This document shows positions 21,559-31,930 of a stretch of 64,000 bases of DNA, piece after piece. Below the pieces are notes generated by a model, which saw only the letters and a list, made by a program, of their open reading frames with translations, searched no databases and had not been told where the DNA came from. Origin of the DNA: Mesorhabditis belari. Taxonomy: Eukaryota > Nematoda > Chromadorea > Rhabditida > Rhabditidae. The stretch's first letter is position 1. Every line of letters begins with the position of its first letter. The position numbers and the translations under genes were made by a program. Where the stretch lies: assembly GCA_958450365.1 (NCBI GenBank), contig CAUEEP010000740.1, forward strand, positions 1,491,501 through 1,555,500. The letters are read 5' to 3'.

Positions 21559-22556
21559 AATATTCAAGCCTTTGTGGAGAAAACAATTTCTTGTCGAGCG
21601 TTTCATCCAAATAATCGTCGCTCACCACTTCGAAATCGCCCTTGCAGTCTCGGAACGCAAGTGTTTCTAGAATATTTTATATTATCCTTGCCATAAAAAG
21701 ATCAAGTTCCAAGTCTATTAGCCTAACATTTTAGTTAGATCAACAATAATCTCAAGCTTCTGCACCTACATCCATATCGTTGATTCCTTGACAGACTGTC
21801 GAAAAAGCATCGTCGCTCAACAATATTTTCTTGCGTTTCCTATCGTGAACTTTCCTAAAAACACTTTATCTTGATATAACACGAATCAAACTTACACACG
21901 TGTAAACGTAAAAACTTTTTCGCAAAAAAGCTCTAATAATGAACGCTTCTAGTCGAACATTTGAACAAAAATCTTCAGTCATCTAAAAACGAATCAAAAC
22001 TGCTCTATTTTGTTCCCAACCAGCGTTTTTAACTGTAAAAAAGTTTTATATATTTGGCTATATTGACAAAAAGCTTTGCTTACCCCCAACATTGCAAGCC
22101 AAACTGAAACGAATTGCTCATATCATTTTATAAGCATCATCTCGTGCATACAATGCTCTCGAATATGCCATCCATAACTGTGGTCGTATACCTTGAAAAC
22201 TAATTAAAACTTGAGCAATTCCTAAAATACCTCAACTTACTTTAGAAACCGCTTTCTTATAGCAACCGCGCAGATGTTCAGCAAAATTGAATCCAGTTTC
22301 GATTTTGTGAAGAAGCTAAATAAAAGTCTATAAAATATCTAGAAAATCCTCGCACTCTTTCTCGTTGAAAAGCTGTGTCAGCAGCAGATTGTAACGGATT
22401 CGACCACATCGTTGAACGATTTGATGAAGCGATTTCAGCAGCAAAAGTGTCATATCATCGAACGTCGAGATTTTAGCAGCCTTTCATTGAAGTGTTCAAA
22501 ACTTTAAAAGAAAAAGGGTTAAGGGAAAAAAAAAAAAAAAAAGAAAAAAAAAAAAA

Positions 22557-22595
<39 letters not shown>

Positions 22596-22619
22596 ATTTC
22601 TGTTCCTCTTTCGCGTCAT
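21559..22619 (-). pseudogene. INTS4: INTS4 fragment, unit 2 right arm
   Basis: Same inverted, internally deleted INTS4 piece as 13320-14300. At the deletion junction this copy contains an A-rich tract (22505-22593) that the unit 1 copy lacks. Confidence 0.8.
22505..22593. repeat. A-rich tract at deletion junction
   Basis: About 90 bp of nearly pure A with a few G and T (AAAGGGTTAAGGG at its left edge). It lies exactly where 490 bp of INTS4 sequence is missing from the right arm. It could be a real insertion or a low-quality assembly join. It accounts for most of the difference between the two unit periods. Confidence 0.6.
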
Positions 22620-22999
22620 CGTGGGTTTTATTTACAGCTCAGGCGGTTCCTCTTTGATTTCCAGCTTCATTGTCTAAAAAATAAAAGTTTAATGGATTTT
22701 TTGCACTGAACATGGAAATAAGATTAAAAGAGGGGTTTACATAAATTTTTTAGCAAAGTTCATGATAAAAAGCTCCCAATTCTTGCTTCATTAAAAAACA
22801 CTAATTTGTGCTAACAATACTTGGTGCATCTTAGCAAGCAGCGTTCGTTTTAAGCTGTGAAATTTCTTTCAGATCCACGCTTTAGAAAACCAAAGATGTT
22901 TGCTAAAATGAAGAAAATTAGATTAAATATTTTTTGTTTTGTCGGAAACTCTACTTTAGGAGAACTTTCATACTTGTTTCCGTAATACCTGAAAGAATA

Positions 23000-23806
23000 G
23001 ATACAGTACCGAGCAAAAGTCTTGCAACATCACTTTTTCAAAAAAATCGATGAAATTTTTTATAGAAAATGCCACCCGTTCGTAGGGTTTTTTTGTTTTT
23101 AATTAGAATAATACATGTACACTTTATTTACAAAAACAAATTGAAGTTCAGCGTAAAGCAAAAAAGTAAATGACAAAACTACTAAAAAATGCCCTAAAAA
23201 CTGGGTGCAAAAGTCTTGCAACATTATACAGAAACATCAAAAATTAATATTCAACCGGTCCACCTTTTGCCAAAATCACTTCATTTAATCGTTTAGGCAT
23301 TGAGTCGACTAATTCGTGAAGAATTGCTGGGCGAATTGAGCTCCAAACTTTTCGTATGTAGAACCATAAGTCAGCTTTTGTGTGAAAGTCTTTTCCTCGT
23401 AACTTTGCCTTCACGTAAGCCCATAAATTCTCAATAACGTTTAAATCAGACGACATAGGGGGCACCTTGACCAACAAAACATTATTAAGGGCAAACCATC
23501 CAGGGAGATGAGCTTTTCCTCCATTTGAGAGATTCACCGTGCGACCCATCATGAGCTTGCTCTTGTGGACCGGCGAATTGTCCTGGTAGAGAAACCATTC
23601 AGGAGCCATGTGATCCTGAGCAAATGGAAGTAGACATCCTTCTAGTATTTCCATATACTGGCGAGCATTCATGGTTGACTGGACGAGGACGAGCGGACCT
23701 TTTGCACCCAGTTTTTAGGGCATTTTTTAGTAGTTTTGTCATTTACTTTTTTGCTTTACGCTGAACTTCAATTTGTTTTTGTAAATAAAGTGTACATGTA
23801 TTATTC
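23000..23806. mobile_element. Tc1/mariner-type element, copy 3 (right end truncated)
   Basis: The left end is complete (CAGTACCGAGCAAAAGTC after TA). The right end stops at GTACATGTATTATT and joins outer-arm sequence (CGTCATCCGTCGCC), mirroring the truncation of copy 1. Confidence 0.75.
23244..23672 (-). CDS. DDE transposase C-terminal half, copy 3
   Basis: Identical protein frame to the other two copies and on the same strand, although the flanking outer arm is inverted relative to copy 1. C-terminal half only, with the 15-residue expanded Asp-Glu spacing. Confidence 0.75.
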   Translation of the reverse strand: MNARQYMEILEGCLLPFAQDHMAPEWFLYQDNSPVHKSKLMMGRTVNLSNGGKAHLPGWFALNNVLLVKVPPMSSDLNVIENLWAYVKAKLRGKDFHTKADLWFYIRKVWSSIRPAILHELVDSMPKRLNEVILAKGGPVEY

Positions 23807-25270
23807 GTCATCCGTCGCCAATTTCGGAAAGACAACTTGAATCCTTTTGGCCCGCTTAATAGCATTTCTACAGTAATCCAGGCTTTAGTAGTATACGGTA
23901 GCTATAGGAATATTTATTTATGAAGATTAAACTGAATTGCTACAATACTCTAGCCTTCATTTACAGTACTCGAGCACAGTAGTATTGTAAATGAAGGGTA
24001 GTTTACGGTAGCTATAATAATAATAATTATATTCTGTAGTTGGTTCTGAAGCTTAAGCTCCTACAGTACTCTTCATCTGTGTACTTTGGGCTTCCTTGTA
24101 GACGCACCCTTACTGGTGCACGAAATTCTCCAGCGCATAGTCAGGGTTGGGGAATTGGACAGCCATTTCTCTTGAATCGAAGAACCTCAGTGCGCACGAT
24201 CGCGGTATGTTCGGTTTTTACCCAATAGCAAATCTTTTCTTTCGTTTTATACCCATTGGCAACCCTTTCCTTTTTGACTTTATACCTATGGCAAATCTTC
24301 TGCAAAAAAAGATATTCAGCTAAGATTTTTTAATTTAAGGGTAAATGCGCGAAATTTGTAGAACCGTTATTCATTTTACAAGGTCTTCCCTAGTGGGTGC
24401 CTAGTTTATTTTAACTTTTTTTGTGTTGCTATTTAAAAAGAAGGCCGCTTATCAACCTATATACAAGATGGCTTTTCTTCCAGAGCTGGTGCAGAGATCG
24501 ACACCCCCGAATTTCGTACAACGCCACGATACACCGGCCACTCCACTCCACCATCGCCCACCACTCCTCGTCCATATCAGCCGAATCGTAGATATATGGT
24601 GAGTTTGTTTTTGGGTTTTGATCTAGATGCTTTTGCTTTTGCAAAGTCTTCTCAAGTCACTTGTAAGGGTTTTGTTGTTTTATTTATGTAATTTGTTTAA
24701 AAAAAAAAAAACATGTAGGCGAGTGTATCGGTGCCGTGTAAAAACACAAATCCGTCGGTATTCATGATAGGCCTAAAGTGACAAAATAATGGAACTGCCT
24801 GATGCTAAACAAAACGAATTTAAGGCTTAGGCATATATTGTGTGTTGATTCCAAGGGTAAGGTTGCAGTTTGTAATTTGCTACAGTGGACTTTAGAAAGT
24901 TTTGCAAAAACAAAAGCATTTGGATAAAAACCAAAAACAAACTCACGAACTGCTGCGTTTCGGCGTTCCGACTGATATGGGCGAAGAGTGCTGGGCGAAA
25001 GTGGAGTTGAGTGGAGTGGCCGGTGTGTCGTGACTGAACTCGCGTTGTACCGCGTTGTTGTCTTTAGAAAACGATTTTTCACATCTTCTGTGTTCTTCGC
25101 TCTAGAATTAAAGAGTTCGTACTCATAGACTCCTTAAAATGATTTTAAGTGTTTTGATGGCTCCGGGTTGAAATTTTTTATGGTCATTCTTATCATAATC
25201 GGAGTTATCTAGAGATTGATTAAAATTTTGTCTTTTAATGGCTTTGAATTCTGGTTGTCTACTTTTTTTT
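23807..25270. repeat. Right outer arm, non-coding part
   Basis: Inverted, diverged copy of 5040-6492. It includes its own hairpin (24485-25030) and the decayed asparaginase fragment on the minus strand near 24690-24760. No gene of its own. Confidence 0.65.
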
Positions 25271-25281
25271 GCGAATTCTAA

Positions 25282-26286
25282 TTGTCGTCATTCCCAATAG
25301 AGAAGCTATGCTACGACCTAAAGCTGGAAGTTTTGGAGCAAATGGAGCCGAATGATGCGATTGAATTGGCGAAGGTGAATGCAGGATTTCGATCGATCCT
25401 GCTGCGGACACCCTGGATAGTTTTTGGGCGTCACGTGAAAATGTTCCAGTTTTTTGAGGGAGCTATTCTAATCGCGAAATTCCCTGAATCATCCCTCCTC
25501 AAATTTCATACTGATTTCCACCTTCCTTTGATCAAACGAATCCACTCATGTGACAGCTTGTGGATATTATTAGGTTGGAATTCTGAATTCAGCAACGATC
25601 ACACGACGATTCTGAATCAATTGACCTCTGTGAAAGATTTGCTTCTCTCTATAAGCAGAAATATAAGTCAAAACGAGTTATTGCTGCAATTTCTTGAGAA
25701 TTACCGCTCGAGGATTGAGGAATCCGCGTGGATTAACGTGGACATTGATTTGTTAAACGAAAACCAAGTGGTCAGGGAAAGTTTGGAGAAATTCATTACA
25801 AATCAGATGAATGAATGCGAAAAAGTCAAGCTTGATATCTCTACCTCTGCTTATCGAAATGAGTTTTCCTTCTACCACGATGTTTTTGCCAAGACTTCGA
25901 TCAAACTCTTGGAAGTGCCTGAATTCTGGGGTAACTTAGAAGAGGTCGTCCAATCAATCGTTGAAAAACCGATTCTAAGCAAGAATTTGAAGGCGATTTT
26001 TTCTGTGAAGTTCTTGTTTCTTCAGAAGATGAATACCCGAACCCTCGACTTTCTTTCGCAATTCCCTGGAATGAAACGATTCTACGGAGAAAATCATCAA
26101 GAAATCTTCGAAATGGCGAATGGACTCTGCAAAAAGCATGCCGGATACTCGCCTGACTTCACGGAGTATCTATTTTTTCGACGAAACATTGACTCGAGCA
26201 GGGATTGTGTCTACATGTTTTTGTCGTATAGAGGCGAATGGTGTACCTTTTTCGCCTTCTACGTGGACCACAATCGGAAATTTTGA
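25282..26286 (+). pseudogene. F-box paralogue lacking its start codon
   Basis: Open for 334 codons and clearly a copy of the gene at 3981-5015, with FPIEKL, NDAIELAKVN, HVKMFQFFEG and IDSSRDCVYM, ending in a different short tail (DHNRKF). Compared with the left copy, about 56 bp immediately upstream of the F-box codons are deleted. The missing bases contained the acceptor ATTTACAG and the ATG. No in-frame ATG precedes the F-box; the next is the Met of MEPNDAIEL inside it. The reading frame is otherwise intact, so loss of expression may be recent. Alternatively an upstream exon supplies a start, but none is apparent. Confidence 0.65.
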
Positions 26287-26289
26287 GTG

Positions 26290-27160
26290 TTTTTGAATGA
26301 TTGGAATTTTGGGTGTTTTTGTTAGGTTTTTTCAATTTTAGTGCTTTTATTGTGATTCAGTTATTGTATTTATTTAATTTTCTTTTATCAATTGTTCCTT
26401 CTTTTTTTGTGTAACGTGTAATTCGGATTTTCATCAAAATTTCAATCATCATTTATTTCGGTCAAAAAAATAAAGCTTGATAAATAGCCAATAAAAACTG
26501 AAATAAAAAGGTCGCCAAATTAAGGAGTGGGATACACATCGTTTGGGGATCCGAGAGTTTGCCGCGTTTTCTCCACTCCTTGTCACCTTGGTTCTTCTTG
26601 GGAAGGAGGACGGCTGAAAGTTTGCTTGGTTTTATTAGATGTGCAAAATTTCCATTAGAATTCTTAGCTTATGTAAGACAACGGAAATTGCTAGCTCTTA
26701 GCTATGCATCAATCGAAAAACGAAGGCCTGTGCTCGATATCCCCTGTGCAACCGAGGCAGAAGTTTATTAAAATGAATCGATCTTTTTCATTTTCATATT
26801 ATTCATATTATTCGGGTTTATTCGATTCTTTTCATTTTTGCATTTATTTCAGTCAAAAGATAAACCTTTTAGCGGCCAAGTTAGAAAATGAATGGAAACA
26901 GCTTTGTCTGGCTCATTTTTAAATTCTTTTGTCTACCATATTTGTTGCTTTCATTTTCCCTGAATTATTTTGGCCTCGCCTCGCCGATCTTGCCGGTATT
27001 CATCCATTGCATTTTCGTCTCAGTATAAGCCAAAGCCTTCTTCCTCCCGAATATTCAAGCGAGAAATCGCTAAAAAACTGCTAAATTCCGACTTGGGTAA
27101 CTAAAATCATCGGGACGCTAGGAGTTTGATTGAAATTTGAAACATTCTTCTATTTTTGAA
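26290..27160. other. F-box 3' flank and unassigned sequence
   Basis: The mirrored outer-arm end (to 26605) is followed by sequence around 26720-26900 (CTCGATATCCCCTGTGCAAC). It is matched in inverse and imperfectly by 27240-27425 (GTTGCATAGGGATATCG). So a third, weaker inverted pair joins this flank to the F-box relic on the right. No gene seen. Confidence 0.45.
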
Positions 27161-27503
27161 GTGAAGAAAACGCAGCAATCCGTCCGATCTCCAATGGATG
27201 TGTATCCCATTCCTTAACTTTTTAACTTTTTAAAATTTAACTTTTGATTGACTATTTATAAAGGTGGAATTTTTTGACTGAGATAAATGATGATTGAAAT
27301 TTTGATGCAAATCCGAACAACGCGTTAAACAAAAAAAAAAGGAGCAATTGAAAATGAAAATAAAATGAAAACGACCGATTTATTTTTGTCAACTTCTGCT
27401 CGAGTTGCATAGGGATATCGAAATGGGATGAATTGGATGAAATAAATGACAATAAGTCAGTGACAAAATAAAACTAAAACTGTATAAAAACCGATAAAAA
27501 CCC

Positions 27504-27944
27504 TCAAAAGTTCAGCATTTCCGATTGCGGTTGACGTAGAAGGCGAAAAAGCCTGTTAGTCTGCCGCCGGCATAACCCCTTTGCGATATGAAGCATGTAG
27601 ACACAATCCCTGCTCGAGTCGATGTTTCGTCGAAAAAATGGACCCTCCGGCAAATCATTCGAGTATCCGAAATGCTTTTTCAAGCGTTCGTTCGCCATTT
27701 TAATGACTTCTTGCTGATTTTCTTCTTCAAATCGCTTCATTCCAGAGGATTACGAAATAAAATCGAGGATTCGGGTATCCTGAGAATAGTAGATATCCAT
27801 ATAAAAAGCCGCTTTCAAATTCTTGCTTGGGATCCCCTTTTCAACGATTGATTGCACTATCTGTTCAAAGTGACCCCTGAAATTCCACGCTCTCAAGAAT
27901 TTTATGGAAGTCGTGGCGAGAGCATCGTTGTAGAAATGTGGCAC
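27504..27944 (-). pseudogene. F-box paralogue C-terminal relic
   Basis: The minus strand encodes the last 140 or so residues of the F-box family protein (TTSIKFLRAW, IVQSIVEKGI, ILDFIS-stop-SSGMKRFEEEN, RRNIDSSRDCVYML). There is one in-frame TAA and a diverged tail. It is closest to the resumed part of the relic at 3233-3370, including the shared ATATCTACTATTCTCAGGAT. The 5' two-thirds is missing. Its 3' flank repeats the ATGTGTATCCCAT seen at the outer-arm ends. Confidence 0.75.
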
Positions 27945-28404
27945 CTTTCGGTTTTTCGAAACTAATACGAAATTGATAATGGGAACGGCGGGAAAAATTC
28001 TCTTCGAACAAATAAAAGTGACGCATTTTTGAGAAGAAAGCGAGACTTTGTCGTGAGACTGAACCAGTTAAGCGCTTTTGGATTTCGAATTTCTTTAAGC
28101 TCTCAACACCTTGGTTAAGGAAAAGTAATGCAAAGAGAGAATAAAAGTTTTTCCGAGCTCAAACTGTATGAGAATTTTTGGGTTGAAGGGCGCCGATTTC
28201 TCTTGCAAATAAAGTACACAATGTTTTTGGAAGACTGGAAATATCCCAATTCCGTTTTTTTTGCTTCCACGCTTTCCCATCTTTTGAGCTATAACTTAAG
28301 TTATATTATTTAATTTTCTGGGAAGTATTGTTCAGAAATCTTTTTTGGAGGCTGTACAGACTCGAAAAAAACTTTATTTAGTAGAAAAATGCAGAAGCTC
28401 TGTC

Positions 28405-29539
28405 TTAGATTTCATTGAATCGCTCGACCTCAATCAAGTAGTGATCCCCGTCACGACGCCAATACTAGAAAAGAATTTTTGATTGATACGTCAAGAATAA
28501 TAATCACTTAATCAAAAAATGTATAAATCTAATCTACCATACTTCTAGTGAAAGGTTGCTAGATTCACCACCAAATTTCCTCATTCATTTCTCGACTCTT
28601 GTTTCTTATCGGAATTTCGATATGGAAATCTTGAGATATTTTAGGATTGTGGACTGACCTGAACAACATTAAATGTCAACTTTTTCCCAGCCGACTCGAA
28701 CTCGATGTCATGACGGGCAGCATAGCGAATCGTGTCCTCACTGCCGGAGAATGACTCATTTGCTGCCTAGAAAAGGCTTAAAATGAGCAATGCCATATGT
28801 GGGATACCTTTATTGTGAATTTACCCAGTGTTGCCCAGCCGGCAAAAACGGCGTTGATCTCTGAAAGTCGTAAATAAATTATTCACGACATAGAAATTTT
28901 TTTTTTGTTTTTTTTGATAGAGTATTCGGTACTTATTGATTACACGGTCCGTTTTTCTAAATTAGCATATGATTGCATCATGTTGATTACACTGCCCGTT
29001 TTTATCCTTCAAAAAAACATGAAATCATACAATAATTCTTACTTTTCTACTATTAGGGTGACCAATTTTTAACCTAGGAAAACCGAATCCCCACATAATC
29101 ACGTCGACAAATTTTGCCCACATTTGATGTACTAACCATAGAAAAACGGGTCTTGTAATCAATATGATGCATCAATTTAAATTTGCATAAAAAAAACGGG
29201 CCGTATAATCAATAAGTACCGAGTATTCTTTCTATACGCTGGATAGAAAGAAATTATTGCCATAGAATGTTGCGATTACCATCCCTTCCAACGGTGACCG
29301 TCTTTTTCTGCTCATCAATCAACAAACCGTTCGTCTGATAGTAAACAGAGCTGAAAAGCAAATAAAAAAAACTTTTTTAAAAAACGAAAGTCAAATTATT
29401 TAATAAAAGTGAATCCTTTTGATTTTTAAAAGTTCACGTGTCTTCTTTTGTACGTGAATCGTACAGATCGTACTCACGCATTGTCAGCTTTCTCAAAAGA
29501 GTCGATGAATGGACGAAGAGTGGTCTCAAGGGAACTCAT
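28405..29539 (-). CDS. SnoaL/DUF4440-like (NTF2-fold) small protein
   Basis: Five exons joined in phase give 117 residues: 29478-29539, 29280-29350, 28808-28860, 28659-28766 and 28405-28464. The protein starts MSSLETTLRPFIDSF. It has VYYQTNGLLID, AVFAGWATLGKF, DTIRYAARHDIEFESAG and a last strand YWRRDGDHYLIEVERF ending EI-stop. Length, the alternating strand pattern and the W-R-R-D-G-x-Y-L-I-x-E ending fit nematode DUF4440/SnoaL-like proteins of the NTF2-like fold; the ligand is unknown. No signal peptide. A polyadenylation signal (AATAAA on the minus strand, 28374-28379) lies 25 bp past the stop. Intron 2 (28861-29279) contains a hairpin element at 28919-29230. Exon 4 has a partial copy at 31836-31903. 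Confidence 0.8.
28919..29230. mobile_element. MITE-like hairpin in DUF4440 intron 2
   Basis: Terminal inverted sequence GAGTATTCGGTACTTATTGAT at the left is complemented by ATCAATAAGTACCGAGTATTC at the right. An inner pair AACGGGCCGT/ACGGTCCGTT continues it. About 310 bp, non-coding. Confidence 0.7.
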
Positions 29540-30290
29540 TCTGAACAGACTAAAATTATGGTGAGTATTTGAAAAATGTGAAACAAACATAAAGAATGCT
29601 TTGTATTTTTCTTTAGCAAAGACAATAAGAGAAGAGAATCGATGTTAGAATTAGAAAATATTGGTTTCTCTTGTCTTGTACGCTTTTTAAAAATTTTCAT
29701 TTATAAATGAAGAATTAGCCGATGACGTAACAAAGTGTGATTTGTGCTTTAAATAAAAAAAAACATTAACTCTATCATTTAGCTCATTTTTAAGCAAATT
29801 TGCGTTCGCTTTTGAAGAAAATCCGAACGGGAATTCGTTTTTTTTTTTCGAAAACCTTTACAATGGACATAGAATGAAATAGACTTGGTGAATTATTGAA
29901 AATTTGTTTATTTGCCTAACTTTTTTCTTTATCTTTTGTATTTTAACCAAAAAAAATAGATTTCTGTGATAAAAAGTGCTCAAATTGGAATCAAATCGAA
30001 AATCGGTTTTTGACTGCTCGACTTTATTCGTTCCTAGGTATAAACGGATGTGGACTAGAATTTGGGTTAAGTTAAAGAGAGTGGATCCCTTTTGATATCC
30101 CGCCATCTCTAACACCCCGACAACCCAACCCAACTCCTCCAACGTATTAGAGGGGAGTCCCTGTGAAATGACCGACCTGTACTGCAGTTGCATAGACCCG
30201 GAAGATATGTATCTTTATTTACAGTAGTATAATAAGACGAATAGATTACAAATAAGTGTAAGGGGAAGGGGGGACTCCAAATGAGAGTCT
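29540..30290. other. Upstream of DUF4440 gene, nothing recognised
   Basis: AT-rich sequence. It presumably contains the promoter of the minus-strand gene at 28405-29539, but no specific site can be named. A short TTTATTTACAGTAGT motif sits near 30212. Confidence 0.4.
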
Positions 30291-30295
30291 CACTT

Positions 30296-30447
30296 GTCCT
30301 CCTAGGCTCCTCACTGTCCTCCTAGGCTCCTCACTGTCCTCCTAGGCTCCTCACTGTCCTCCTAGGCTCCTCACTGTCCTCCTAGGCTCCTCACTGTCCT
30401 CCTAGGCTCCTCACTGTCCTCCTAGGCTCCTCACTGTCCTCCTAGGC
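30296..30447. repeat. 20-bp tandem repeat, about 7.5 copies
   Basis: Perfectly repeated unit CCTAGGCTCCTCACTGTCCT in phase from 30301 to 30440, with partial units at both ends. It is GC-rich compared with its surroundings. Perfect identity between copies points to recent expansion. Confidence 0.95.
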
Positions 30448-31163
30448 AATCCCAAGGACCGCCCCTTCTCGGCAATAAAAGGGATAAGCACAGGGGAGGA
30501 CACATTTGCATAAGAATAGACAAATCATTCAATAATAACAATAGTAACTAAAATATCAGTTTGGCTCGGAGCTGACAACTTTATACCTTTTAAAAATATT
30601 AACTAACGCGAGCTTTTCAAAATTTCTTAAAGAGCAATTTTAAAATAAATAATAGTATTTTCTGATAAAACAAATCAATAGATCGATTGATTTATTATTT
30701 ATTTTAAAAAGTAACCTTTTAAAAAAAGCGGACAAGACTTTCCGGCTAATCTGATACAACATAAATTTAACAATACTGTTACTACAATCGAAACTTGAGA
30801 AAACTGAGGTTTAAATGTTTAAAAACCACCAAAAAATATCAATATTTTTGCTCAAAAAGAGCACAGGTCAACTGCCGAGTTGAGAGAGACTTTTACAGCT
30901 AAGAGAAGCGGGGAAAGATAGCGGAAAATCGACTCGGTCTCTGATTGTATTGGAAAAAAGTCTTTCAGTGTCAAGCAAATAAAACAAAGTTTTTTTCCTG
31001 GCCGAAAAGAGAACGCTTTTTTTACAGATCTAATGATGAATATCTCATCATTTTTTTATAGGGAAAGCAAATACTACAAAACTCGAAACTACACAACAAA
31101 ATCCACACACTCACATTTGCTACACCAAAAAAAAATTCAGTTCATTAAAAGGCAATTAGTAAA

Positions 31164-31287
31164 AGTCGGACAGTCGGACACAAAAGTCGGACAGTCGGAC
31201 ACAAAAGTCGGACAGTCGGACACAAAAGTCGGACAGTCGGACACAAAAGTCGGACAGTCGGACACAAAAGTCGGACAGTCGGACACA
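31164..31287. repeat. 21-bp tandem repeat, about 6 copies
   Basis: Unit AGTCGGACAGTCGGACACAAA, itself containing a doubled GTCGGACA. Only one diverged half-unit (GTGTCCGACTGTCC, 31465-31478) exists at the mirrored position in the right arm, so the array expanded after the palindrome formed. Confidence 0.95.
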
Positions 31288-31835
31288 TTCGAACCGTTGG
31301 ACAATGCAGCCGGTTCAACCCTTTCTCGTAAAAAGTTATTTTTACCGGAAACATGATTCGTGTTCGTTGATTTTTACCGAACTGTCCGAACTGTTCGAGT
31401 GCAACTGTCCGACTTTACGAGAAAGGGTTGAACCGGCTGAATTGTCCAACGATTCGAATTGCACGAGTGTCCGACTGTCCAACTTTTACTAATTGCCTTT
31501 TAATGAACTCAATTTTTTTTGGTGTAGCAAATGTGAGTATGTGGATTTTGTTGTGTAGTTTCGAGTTTTGTAGTATTTGCTTTCCCTATATAAAAATGAT
31601 GATATATCCATCATTAGATCTGTAAAAAAAGTGTTCTCTTTTCGGCCAGGAAAAATAAAACTGATCTTTGCTTGACACTGAAAGACTTTTTTTTTCGATA
31701 CAATTAGAGTCCGAGTCGATTTTCCGCTCCCTTTCCCCGCTTCTCTTAGCTGTAAAAGTTTCTCTCAACTCGGCAGTTTACCGGGGCTTGGTGGTTTTTA
31801 AACATTTAAACCTCAATTTTCTGAGAAATCCATCT

Positions 31836-31903
31836 TTTCTAGGCATCAAATGGGTCATTCTCGGGCAGTGACGACACGATTCGTTATGCTGCCTGTCATG
31901 ACA
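31836..31903 (+). pseudogene. Captured DUF4440 exon 4 fragment
   Basis: CTTTTCTAG followed by codons close to those of exon 4 of the gene at 28405-29539, running to GCCTGTCATGACA. The intron acceptor is included, so the source was genomic DNA, not mRNA. The segment is absent from the opposite arm of the palindrome. Confidence 0.75.
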
Positions 31904-31930
31904 AGTTTCGATTGTAGTAACAGTACTGTT

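Larger units (their letters stand above)
3675..26605. repeat. Nested palindromic and tandem complex (about 23 kb)
   Basis: Outer arms 3675-6492 and 23807-26605 are inverted copies of each other. The shared outermost sequence includes ATGTGTATCCCA at 3735 and its complement at 26530. Between them lie two direct copies of an 8.3-kb unit (about 6493-14770 and 14770-23100). Transposase copies start at 6630, 14909 and 23244, giving periods of 8279 and 8335. Each unit is an inverted repeat around a 452-bp spacer (10957-11408 in the first, about 19196-19655 in the second). Asymmetries, namely a 490-bp stretch present only in each left arm, a truncated mariner piece in each right arm, and spacer orientation, point the same way in both units. 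The units are therefore direct duplicates rather than mirror images. The outer arms are visibly more diverged from each other than the inner copies are. Confidence 0.85.
30772..31930. mobile_element. 1.15-kb palindromic element with tandem-repeat core
   Basis: The left arm starts AATACTGTTACTACAATCGAAAC. The right arm ends with the complement GTTTCGATTGTAGTAACAG. Arms match with small differences to about 31150 and 31490, and pairing continues through CGTAAAAAG/CTTTACG near the centre (31330-31420). A 21-bp tandem array sits in the left half of the core. The right arm alone carries an extra 70-bp segment derived from a DUF4440 exon. There is no transposase. It resembles a large fold-back element. 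Confidence 0.8.

Noticed and set aside
30296..30447. Possible CRISPR array
   Set aside because: The 20-bp units are contiguous with no unique spacers, in a eukaryotic genome; an ordinary minisatellite.
31033..31356. 107-codon frame with seven-residue VGQSDTK repeats
   Set aside because: The repeats are simply the translation of the 21-bp tandem array in a palindromic element. The opposite strand is equally open, and there is no start context or splice support.
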